Source: Planctomycetaceae bacterium
GTDB taxonomy: Bacteria > Planctomycetota > Phycisphaerae > Phycisphaerales > SM1A02
DNA: 19,199 nt
Reading direction: 5' to 3'
NCBI GenBank assembly: GCA_002685335.1
Contig: NYWY01000011.1
Span: forward strand, 1-19,199
Part shown: positions 7,632-13,768 of the stretch, in pieces
Layout: each line of letters opens with the position of its first letter
Position numbering within the stretch: position 1 is the stretch's first letter
Position numbers and translations under genes: made by a program
Notes under the pieces: generated by a model
What the model was told of the DNA's origin: nothing
Database searches by the model: none
What the model saw: only the letters and a program-made list of their open reading frames with translations

Positions 7632-8608
7632 TCGCTCGCACCCCCCGATCGGTCGGTCTGGCCGGCGGAATCTCGTTCAAGCAGATCGAGAAAAACGGAT
7701 TCGACATCCGGCCGTTCGTATCGGAGACCCAGCACCACCAACGTCGTCGGGGCGAGGAGACGTCCCACCATCTCCGTGCGATCGACCCCCGCAATGGTGA
7801 GCTCGACCGCGTTCCCAAGGACGATCGGTCGAGCCAGTACCGCTTTGGATTCGACCACCGGCTGCAAGGCGGACCTCAGGAGATCTTCCACGTCGGATCC
7901 GTCGTCCCTGGCGACTCGGACCACCGTCTGACCGCCAGTCTGCCCGCCGAGCCGGAAGGCCTCGACCGTGTCGTCCGCGAGTTTCCGCCCCTGGTGCATC
8001 AGCACCACGCGATCCGCGACCGCTTCGATCTCCTGCATGATGTGGCTGGAGAGAAGCACCGTTCGTCGGTCGGCGAGTCGGCGGACCAGCAATCGGAAAT
8101 CTCGTAGTTGCCTCGGATCGAGTCCCACCGTCGGTTCGTCGAGGACCAGAAGCTCCGGGTCCCCGAGAAGGGCCGCGGCCAATCCGACCCGCTGCCGGAA
8201 TCCCTTGCTGAGTTGACCCACCAGGCGTCGTTCCACGTCGACGAGATCGCACGCGGAGAGGCTCTCCAAAATCGAGAATTCACGGTCCCGCCGGGAAAGC
8301 CCGAGCAGTCTGGCCCGAAACCGGAGGTACTCGACCACCCGCATCTCCGGATTCGAGGGGGCGGATTCGGGGAGATACCCGATCCGAGCCAGGGCTTCAC
8401 GACGTTCCGCGGGCATCGAACGACCGGTGACTCGAAGTTCGCCTTCATCGGGAGGAAGCATCCCGGTGATCATGCGAATGGTGGTCGTCTTCCCGGCCCC
8501 GTTGGGACCGAGAAGTCCACAGACCACACCCGCCGGAACCTCGAGATCAAGATCTCGAACCGCGGTGAATCGTCCGTACCTGCGGGTGATGCCCGTCGCT
8601 TCGATCAT
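7628..8608 (-). CDS. ABC transporter ATP-binding protein (GldA/NatA type)
   Basis: A 326-residue ATPase subunit of an ABC-2 transporter. Walker A is GPNGAGKT (34-41), the signature is LSKGFRQR (133-140), Walker B is LLVLDEPT (153-160) with VGLDP next, and the switch histidine is H189 in SSHI. The Q-loop region reads IGYLPES, with glutamate where many ABC proteins have glutamine; this is common in the GldA/CcmA-like group. The C-terminal 100 residues are the accessory domain usual for drug/lipid/Gld-type ATPases. The stop overlaps the permease start (ATGA), so it leads a translationally coupled three-gene operon. No clear SD precedes the ATG at 8608. The transported substrate cannot be read from the sequence. 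Confidence 0.92.
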   Translation of the reverse strand: MIEATGITRRYGRFTAVRDLDLEVPAGVVCGLLGPNGAGKTTTIRMITGMLPPDEGELRVTGRSMPAERREALARIGYLPESAPSNPEMRVVEYLRFRARLLGLSRRDREFSILESLSACDLVDVERRLVGQLSKGFRQRVGLAAALLGDPELLVLDEPTVGLDPRQLRDFRLLVRRLADRRTVLLSSHIMQEIEAVADRVVLMHQGRKLADDTVEAFRLGGQTGGQTVVRVARDDGSDVEDLLRSALQPVVESKAVLARPIVLGNAVELTIAGVDRTEMVGRLLAPTTLVVLGLRYERPDVESVFLDLLERDSAGQTDRSGGASE

Positions 8609-8618
8609 CGTCTGCTGC

Positions 8619-8682
8619 GTGGTCCGCGAGTCGTTTCGTCGAAGTTCACGAAGGAAAAGTGGTCCGGCCCCGGCGAGTGGTC
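8619..8682 (+). repeat. Short direct repeats GTGGTC(CG) in the divergent control region
   Basis: GTGGTCCG occurs at 8619-8626 and again at 8659-8666, exactly 40 bp apart, and GTGGTC recurs at 8677-8682, 18 bp after the second copy. All three lie on the same strand upstream of the ABC operon. They could be binding sites for a regulator, but the motif is short and GC-rich so chance is a real alternative. Confidence 0.3.
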
Positions 8683-8688
8683 ACTCTA
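8683..8688 (-). promoter_or_regulatory. Possible -10 box TAGAGT for the ABC operon
   Basis: On the minus strand GATAGAGT lies about 75 bases before the ATG at 8608. It overlaps an inverted repeat, GAGTG-N2-CACTC (8675-8686). No -35 is evident. It is the best candidate I see in this gap, but weak. Confidence 0.2.
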
Positions 8689-8725
8689 TCGCGTGCCGGT
8701 CGATCGCGACGCAACTCTCCCCCGG

Positions 8726-8739
8726 CGGGGTCGACCCCG
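8726..8739. promoter_or_regulatory. 14-bp perfect palindrome, candidate operator
   Basis: CGGGGTCGACCCCG reads the same on both strands and ends one base before the -10-like TAGGAT at 8741. A protein bound here would cover the core promoter of the PAS-GAF-REC gene. The rest of the 168-bp gap (8609-8776) holds the direct repeats and second dyad described separately and no gene. Confidence 0.4.
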
Positions 8740-8740
8740 G

Positions 8741-8746
8741 TAGGAT
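8741..8746 (+). promoter_or_regulatory. Putative -10 box TAGGAT for the PAS-GAF-REC gene
   Basis: GGTAGGATT lies 30 bases before the ATG at 8777, leaving a leader with room for the GGAG at 8764-8767. The same TANNAT shape occurs before several other starts in this window. No -35 match is seen; the palindrome occupies the adjacent spacer. Confidence 0.4.
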
Positions 8747-8776
8747 TGAAGACAGCCGCCTGCGGAGACTCCCGCG

Positions 8777-10432
8777 ATGCCCGAACCCAGACCGTACCCC
8801 AGAGCCCGACTTCTCCTGCCTCCGGACATGCCCGCCGAGAACTTTCTCTCGGGTATTCCGGACGTGGTATCCGCTCTCCTGCGGGATACCTGTGAGATGG
8901 TGGAGTCGGAATCAGACGACCGATCCGGTACGAACGTCCCCGCCGATCCTCGAGTGGCCGCGGCCCTCGATGGCTTCGGTGAAGGCGTCGCGGTGGTGGT
9001 CCGGGAAGGCGAGATCGTCTGGATGAACGACCGCCTGGCCAGCCACACCCCGGAAATGCTGCGACTCTTCGGTGACGCCTGTCGCGAGGCGATCGAGGAA
9101 TTCACCCAGCATCCCGAAATCGAAGCCGGCGAGAGCATGAGGATCGATTTTCGTCACGGTGATCGATCCTTCGAAGTGCTCTGCTCTCCGATGCCCGACG
9201 ATCCCGCCCGGAACACGGTGGCGGCGCTCGTCTCCGACGTGACGGAGTTGAAGCGGACCGAATCGATGATCGAAGAGGTCGATCGGGCCGGCGGCGATCT
9301 CCTGGACCTCGATCCGGACACCGTCAACCCTCTGGATGTCGCCTCTCGACTGCGGCTGGTCGAAGACAAGATCGTCCGGACCGTCCGATCGGTGATCGGT
9401 TTCGAACACTTCGAAGTCCGGCTGGTCGACCGTCGCACCGGACAGCTCGAACTGGTCATGGGCTCCGGAATGGATCCACTCTCCATCGGAGAACGGATCT
9501 TCGCTCGAGCCGACGGCAACGGCATCTCGGGCTGGGTGGCGTCCAGCGGCAAGGCGTATCTCTGTCGAGACATTCGGCACGACCCCCGGTATCAGACCGG
9601 GATCCCCGACGCCGCCAGCAGCCTGACCGTGCCTCTGCGTCTGCGAGATCGGGTGGTGGGCGTCCTCAACATCGAATCCAATCGGGTCGACGCCTTCGAT
9701 GAACGCGACCAGTTGCTGGTGGAGCTCTACGGTCGCTACATCGCGATGTCGGTCAACATTCTCGACATGCTGGTGGTCGAGCGTTACACGACCAACCACA
9801 CGTTCTCGACCACGGTTCTCGGTGAACTCGGCGAACCCCTGGACACCATCAGTCGCAATGCGGCCGAGATCCGGGCCACCTACATCGGCGATGCGGATCT
9901 CGCCGCGAAACTCGATGCGATCCTCGCCGGAGTGGAGACGGCGCGAGAACGGGTGCTCGCCTGCTCCAGCGGACCGCGGACCATCCTCGGAGCCGGCGAA
10001 AGCGACGGGGAACCGGTGGACGATCCCCTGCTCCGGGGGCGTCGAGTGCTGGTGGCCGACGACGAACCCACCATTCGCAACGCCATCCAGCGACTGCTGG
10101 AGGAACGTGGTGCGGTGGTCGAGGCCTTCGCCGACGGCTCGGGCGCGATCGAGGTCATCGAACGTGATCACGATGCCATCGACCTGGTGATCAGCGACGT
10201 GCAGATGCCGGATCGCAACGGCTACGAGGTGTTTCGATCCACCCGCGAACATGCCCCCGATGCGGCGATCGTGCTCATGACCGGATTCGGATACGACCCG
10301 AACCATTCCATCGTGAGATCGAGCCAGGAAGGCCTGGAAGCCTGTCTGTTCAAGCCGTTCCGGGTCGATCAGCTCTTCGAAGAGATCCACAAGGCATTGC
10401 GTGGTCGCACCGCGGCCGGCGGCGACACCTGA
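8777..10432 (+). CDS. PAS-GAF-REC signalling protein with a degenerate histidine-kinase dimerisation helix
   Basis: A 551-residue soluble protein. Order: unstructured 1-55; PAS-like sensor about 60-160 (ALDGFGEGVAVV, IVWMNDRLA, ending in VSDVTELKR as PAS-PAC domains do); GAF about 190-330 (GNGISGWVASSGKAYLCRDI, SLTVPLRLRDRVVGVLNIES); helical stretch 337-395; receiver (REC) 422-542 with acidic pair D428/D429, phospho-acceptor D474 in SDVQMP, T502 in LMTGF and K526 in LFKPF. The receiver is complete. The helical stretch reads GELGEPLDTI where a kinase H-box would read HELRTPLxxI; the histidine is glycine (G349) and no ATP-binding domain follows. So it probably receives phosphate, or acts as a stand-alone sensor, but cannot autophosphorylate. 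The ATG at 8777 has GGAG nine bases before it; a later start at M18 is possible. No partner kinase is adjacent. The output is unknown. Confidence 0.88.
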   Translation: MPEPRPYPRARLLLPPDMPAENFLSGIPDVVSALLRDTCEMVESESDDRSGTNVPADPRVAAALDGFGEGVAVVVREGEIVWMNDRLASHTPEMLRLFGDACREAIEEFTQHPEIEAGESMRIDFRHGDRSFEVLCSPMPDDPARNTVAALVSDVTELKRTESMIEEVDRAGGDLLDLDPDTVNPLDVASRLRLVEDKIVRTVRSVIGFEHFEVRLVDRRTGQLELVMGSGMDPLSIGERIFARADGNGISGWVASSGKAYLCRDIRHDPRYQTGIPDAASSLTVPLRLRDRVVGVLNIESNRVDAFDERDQLLVELYGRYIAMSVNILDMLVVERYTTNHTFSTTVLGELGEPLDTISRNAAEIRATYIGDADLAAKLDAILAGVETARERVLACSSGPRTILGAGESDGEPVDDPLLRGRRVLVADDEPTIRNAIQRLLEERGAVVEAFADGSGAIEVIERDHDAIDLVISDVQMPDRNGYEVFRSTREHAPDAAIVLMTGFGYDPNHSIVRSSQEGLEACLFKPFRVDQLFEEIHKALRGRTAAGGDT

Positions 10433-10466
10433 GCCGAGAGGCTCCGGGATGCGACCGAAGCCCACC

Positions 10467-11498
10467 TCAGACTTCGAAAAATCCGGACACCACCCGTTCG
10501 TGATCGTCGGAGTCCCGATGGATCGAACAGTTGGCGAAGCCCGCGGCCTCCATGAGGCTCGAGACCGTCGACGCCTGATCGAACTGGACTTCGATCACGA
10601 AGAATCCGCCGCTTCGAAGCCAGCGAGTGGCTTCCGAGATCAAAGGTCGAACCAGATCGAGGCCATCCACCCCGCCCCGGAGCGCCGTCGCGGGCTCGTG
10701 AAGCCGCACGTTGGGCGGACATCGCTGGTACTCGGCATCGCTGACGTACGGTGGATTGGACAGAATGAGGTCGAACATCCCCTCCTCGGACGGCTTGAGC
10801 GACTCGTAGAGCGAGCCGATTCGCGTCTCGAAACGATCTGCCAGTCCGAGGGACGAGGCATTCCGCTGGGCCAGGGCGACGGCGGCCGGCACCAGGTCGG
10901 ACGCGATCACCCGGGCGGATTCACCGGGAAGGGTGCTCAGGATCGGCTCAACGCCCTCTCTCTCGGCGCCATCCTGATCGACCTTCTCACCCACGGCCGC
11001 CGCGAGGCGGGCGACGTCGGCGAGGATCGCCTGGTCGGCCTCCCTCATGCGAGCCGCGGCCCGGTGGGGCCGATCCAGCAGTCGAAGCAGGGACAGGCCC
11101 GCACACCCGGTTCCGGTGCAGGGTTCGAAGATCACCGGCGAATGCTCGCAGCCGAGAAGACGCTCCGACGAGACCTCAACCAGGGTTTCGGTCGACGGCC
11201 GAGGGATCAAGGTGCTGGAATTGACTTCGAAACGATGCCCCTGGAACCAGGCTTCTCCCACCAGGTACTGAACGGGCTCGTCGGCCGAGGCCCGACGAAC
11301 CCACTCCCGGAGGGTGTCACGTTCCTCTTCCGTCGCGATCCGATCCGGCTCCATGTAGAGCCGGAGCCGCTCCGAGCCGATGGCGGCGGAGACCAGCATC
11401 TCGGCACAGATCCGCGGAGAATCGATCTCCCGCGCTTCCAGATGCGTGCGAATCCAGCGGAGAAGACGGCGAGTCGTCCATGGTGATTCTTCAGTCAC
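10467..11498 (-). CDS. prmC: Release factor glutamine methyltransferase PrmC (HemK family) with internal insertion
   Basis: Methylates the glutamine of the GGQ motif in release factors RF1/RF2 using S-adenosylmethionine. The product is 343 residues against about 280 usually. The N-terminal helical domain covers about 1-90 (DEPVQYLVGEAWFQG). Then come IPRPSTETLVE (families normally have IPRPETE; the glutamate is serine at 102), SAM motif I as FEPCTGTGCAG, ASDLVPAAVALAQRN, and catalytic NPPYV (248-252), followed by HEPATALRGGVDGLD. The extra length is residues about 142-194, between motif I and the next strand, charged and probably helical. The start is GTG at 11498, supported by a -10-like box six bases upstream and no SD. 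No prfA is adjacent, although the pair is often linked. It converges on the signalling gene with a 34-bp gap. Confidence 0.92.
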   Translation of the reverse strand: MTEESPWTTRRLLRWIRTHLEAREIDSPRICAEMLVSAAIGSERLRLYMEPDRIATEEERDTLREWVRRASADEPVQYLVGEAWFQGHRFEVNSSTLIPRPSTETLVEVSSERLLGCEHSPVIFEPCTGTGCAGLSLLRLLDRPHRAAARMREADQAILADVARLAAAVGEKVDQDGAEREGVEPILSTLPGESARVIASDLVPAAVALAQRNASSLGLADRFETRIGSLYESLKPSEEGMFDLILSNPPYVSDAEYQRCPPNVRLHEPATALRGGVDGLDLVRPLISEATRWLRSGGFFVIEVQFDQASTVSSLMEAAGFANCSIHRDSDDHERVVSGFFEV

Positions 11499-11504
11499 GC
11501 CCGC

Positions 11505-11510
11505 ATCCTA
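11505..11510 (-). promoter_or_regulatory. Putative -10 box TAGGAT of a leaderless promoter for prmC
   Basis: On the minus strand GTAGGAT is followed by six bases (GCGGGC) and then the GTG start at 11498, the same spacing as before the phosphatase gene at 765. A transcript starting about seven bases after the box would begin on the start codon. No -35 is evident. Confidence 0.45.
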
Positions 11511-11605
11511 CGCTCGCGCGGGCCATCATTGCGCTTCATGGCGGTTCTTCCCGAAGGTTTGATGCGGACCGGCTCGGCGTCGGACTGTACCGGTCGAGGA
11601 CGCGG

Positions 11606-11611
11606 TATGAT
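11606..11611 (+). promoter_or_regulatory. Putative -10 box TATGAT for the small acidic protein gene
   Basis: GGTATGATT lies 62 bases before the GTG at 11674, in the 175-bp gap divergent from prmC. It is the closest match to the TATAAT consensus in this gap. GGAG at 11663-11666 is spaced seven bases from the start codon. The rest of the gap holds no gene that I can support. Confidence 0.4.
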
Positions 11612-11673
11612 TCGCAGCGGAAACACGTCGCCGCATCAGTCTCGAAACCAACCGCATCCGCCCGGAGTTCCGC

Positions 11674-12129
11674 GTGAGCACCGTCATTCAATCCGCCAGT
11701 CTCGCCGATCGTCTCCGCGCCAGTGGCCGTTTCGCCTCGGTCGAGTCCACCGGTGACCAGATTCGCTGTCGAGCCCTCGACGTGGAGAGCGAAGCGTTCT
11801 ACTTCCTCGGATCGAACGAGCATGGATTGCTCGTCGGTTTCGAAACCCCCGATCGATGGCTCAGTGAATCAGTCGAGGCCGAGCTCTACCACTCCAGCGA
11901 CACCCTTGACGAGCTCCTCGAGGAATCGCTCGACGAACTCGAATGGCCGGTCGACGAGGCCCCCGTGACGAACTTCCGTCACTACCGAAGCGAGGATCTC
12001 CAGTACGTCTTCGAGCATCCACTGCCGACGCATGGAGATCCGGAAGACACGGCGGCGATCTGGCTGCTGGCCTACGAAGCGACTTTTCACGAACTCGGCG
12101 ACGTCGCCGGTGGGGATGACGAAGACTGA
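11674..12129 (+). CDS. Small acidic protein of unknown function
   Basis: A 151-residue protein starting at GTG, with GGAG seven bases upstream. I do not recognise a family. It has no signal peptide or membrane segment. The first third (residues about 10-55) alternates hydrophobic and polar residues (RFASVESTGDQIRCRALDV), suggesting a small beta-rich domain. A strongly acidic helix follows (DTLDELLEESLDELEW, about 75-90), then an aromatic, histidine-containing stretch (RHYRSEDLQYVFEHPLP) and an acidic tail, GGDDED. Third-codon-position GC and the promoter-like upstream sequence both support it as real. It is divergent from prmC and 50 bp upstream of the glycosyltransferase gene, possibly in the same transcript. 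The acidic, non-enzymatic look would fit an adaptor or a partner of a basic surface; that is a guess. Confidence 0.75.
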   Translation: MSTVIQSASLADRLRASGRFASVESTGDQIRCRALDVESEAFYFLGSNEHGLLVGFETPDRWLSESVEAELYHSSDTLDELLEESLDELEWPVDEAPVTNFRHYRSEDLQYVFEHPLPTHGDPEDTAAIWLLAYEATFHELGDVAGGDDED

Positions 12130-12139
12130 TCACCAAGAT

Positions 12140-12158
12140 CGTTCCGCGAACCGGAACG
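12140..12158 (+). other. Small hairpin upstream of the glycosyltransferase gene
   Basis: CGTTCC and GGAACG (six bp) enclose a seven-base loop in the 50-bp gap between the acidic-protein gene and the glycosyltransferase start. There is no U tract, so a terminator is unlikely. It may be a leader structure or chance. Confidence 0.25.
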
Positions 12159-12179
12159 TGTCGATTCGGACCAAGACCG

Positions 12180-13691
12180 ATGCCCCTACGAGTGCTCATG
12201 CTGGGTTGGGAGTTTCCGCCGTTCATCACCGGCGGACTCGGGACGGCGTGCTACGGTCTGGTGAAGGCGATGGACCGCGCTGGGATGGAGACCACGTTCG
12301 TGCTCCCCAAGTCCGTGCCCGGCGGCGCGGTCGAAGAGGCTCCCAGGGTTTCGCTGGTGAGTCCCGCAAGCGAGCTCCCGGAGACTCGCCCCGAATTCCA
12401 GCCCCAGCCTCCTGTCCAGCCCGGGACCGCGGTCGCGACGCCCTCGCCCCGCCCGAGCACCGAACCTGCGGTGACGCGCGTCATCAACATCGTGCGGGAA
12501 CTTCGAAGCCGGTTCGAGAACGTGAACTTCGTGGATCTCCCGGTCGACGTGAAATCGGTCTATCAGGAGCAGGAGACCATCTGGTCGCGGGTGGTTGAAC
12601 ACACGGACATCGACGAACGACGGATTGAAACCCTGGTGCGAGCCGGAGCCTTCGGAGATGTGGCCCACATCGACGATGCCGCCGCCCTCCACGCCGCGAT
12701 GCCCGAACGGGACCCCGCGGCCGCGAGCATGTCCGCCCGAACCGCGGCCGACGTCGACTACGGCGGCGACATGGTGGGACAGGCGCACGCGTACGCGGGA
12801 TTCTGCCTCGAAGTGGCCAAGCGAACCGACTTCGACATCATCCACGCCCACGACTGGCTCACCTATCCCGCGGGCCTCGCGGTGTCGCAGCTCACCGGCA
12901 AACCCCTCGTGGTCCACGTCCACTCGACGGAGTTCGATCGCTCCGGGGAACACGTGAACCAGCAGCAGTACAACATCGAACGCCGCGGCATGCACGGCGC
13001 GATGAAGGTCGTCGCGGTGAGCCAGCTCACCAAGAACCTCTGCGTCGCCCGCTACGGCATCCCGGACTCCAAGGTCGAGGTCGTCTACAACGGCGTGGAG
13101 TTCGATCCCATCGAACGGGGCGTCCCGGTGATCGAGAACCGCGACAAGATCGTCCTGTACTTCGGTCGGATCACGATGCAGAAGGGGCCGGAATTCTTCG
13201 TGCAGGCGGCGAAGCGGGTCCTCGACGTCATGGAGGACGTGAAGTTCGTGGTCGCCGGAAGCGGCGACCTGGCCTCCGAGATGATCGAGATGGCGGCGGA
13301 AATGGGCATCGGACACAAGGTGCTCTTCACCGGTTTCCTGCGAGGAAACGACATCAAGCGAGTGTTCAGCCTCGCCGATCTCTACGTGATGCCCAGCGTC
13401 AGTGAACCGTTCGGCATCGCGCCCCTGGAAGCGATGAGCCATGACGTTCCCGCGTTGATCTCCAAGTCGAGCGGCGTGAGCGAGGTCCTGACCCACGCCC
13501 TGAAGGTGGATTTCTGGGACGTGGAGGAGATGGCGAACAAGATCGTCGCGGTCCTGAGGCACCCCCCGTTGCGAACCGCCCTCCAGGACAATGGGCTCTT
13601 CGAGGTCCGAGCCCTCACCTGGGATGGTGCCGCGACCCGATGCCGGCAGGTCTACGAGAGTGTCCTCCGAGATGCCGTTCCAAGCCCCTGA
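12180..13691 (+). CDS. GT4 glycosyltransferase with glycogen-synthase-like N-terminus
   Basis: A 503-residue GT-B fold enzyme. The N-terminus LMLGWEFPPFITGGLG resembles the nucleotide-sugar loop of glycogen/starch synthases (GGLG at 18-21). FDIIHAHDWLTYPAG (218-231) is the conserved His-Asp-Trp region of the first Rossmann half. The C-terminal half has VVYNGVEFD, YFGRITMQKGPEFF, VVAGSGD, VLFTGFLRGND and EPFGIAPLE (409-417), the E-x7-E motif of GT4. Between the first strands and HAHDW lies an unusually long region, about residues 45-215, with a proline-rich, probably disordered part at 68-98 and charged helices. The donor (ADP- or UDP-sugar) and acceptor cannot be assigned: glycogen or another alpha-glucan is plausible from the N-terminus, a cell-envelope glycan is the alternative. 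No other glycogen gene is in the window. The ATG at 12180 has no clear SD, but the residues right after it already belong to the conserved first strand. Confidence 0.88.
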   Translation: MPLRVLMLGWEFPPFITGGLGTACYGLVKAMDRAGMETTFVLPKSVPGGAVEEAPRVSLVSPASELPETRPEFQPQPPVQPGTAVATPSPRPSTEPAVTRVINIVRELRSRFENVNFVDLPVDVKSVYQEQETIWSRVVEHTDIDERRIETLVRAGAFGDVAHIDDAAALHAAMPERDPAAASMSARTAADVDYGGDMVGQAHAYAGFCLEVAKRTDFDIIHAHDWLTYPAGLAVSQLTGKPLVVHVHSTEFDRSGEHVNQQQYNIERRGMHGAMKVVAVSQLTKNLCVARYGIPDSKVEVVYNGVEFDPIERGVPVIENRDKIVLYFGRITMQKGPEFFVQAAKRVLDVMEDVKFVVAGSGDLASEMIEMAAEMGIGHKVLFTGFLRGNDIKRVFSLADLYVMPSVSEPFGIAPLEAMSHDVPALISKSSGVSEVLTHALKVDFWDVEEMANKIVAVLRHPPLRTALQDNGLFEVRALTWDGAATRCRQVYESVLRDAVPSP

Positions 13692-13719
13692 AAACGGCGC
13701 GAACTCCGACTTTCCGAGC

Positions 13720-13725
13720 TAGAAT
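13720..13725 (+). promoter_or_regulatory. Putative -10 box TAGAAT for putA
   Basis: GCTAGAAT lies 43 bases before the ATG at 13769. A GGAG at 13756-13759, nine bases from the start codon, completes a normal leader. No -35 match is apparent. The 77-bp gap from the preceding gene favours an independent transcript. Confidence 0.45.
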
Positions 13726-13768
13726 CCGGGTCCCAACGGGCACGACCGCCCGCCCGGAGTAGCCCCTC

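Noticed and set aside
5622..7931. 769-codon plus-strand frame opposite the fused permease gene
   Set aside because: Same cause; it crosses the junction of two real minus-strand genes and its product is low-complexity and charged without a recognisable fold.
3391..8608. Gliding motility locus
   Set aside because: Only the GldA/F/G-type transporter and DUF4340 are present; none of the gliding or type IX secretion genes is nearby, and such transporters occur widely without gliding.
10431..10444. GAGCC-GAGA-GGCTC hairpin after the PAS-GAF-REC gene as a terminator
   Set aside because: Only five base pairs, overlaps the stop codon and has no U tract; too weak to call.
8912..10465. 517-codon minus-strand frame opposite the PAS-GAF-REC gene
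   Set aside because: The plus-strand frame has complete GAF and receiver motifs; the antisense product is His/Asp/Gly-rich with no family.
11567..11595. GACCGG ... CCGGTC inverted repeat upstream of the acidic-protein gene
   Set aside because: Six-base arms of pure GC-type sequence with a 17-base loop are expected by chance at this base composition.
12186..13562. 458-codon minus-strand frame opposite the glycosyltransferase gene
   Set aside because: The glycosyltransferase motifs fix the coding strand; the antisense translation is His/Asp/Val-rich shadow sequence.
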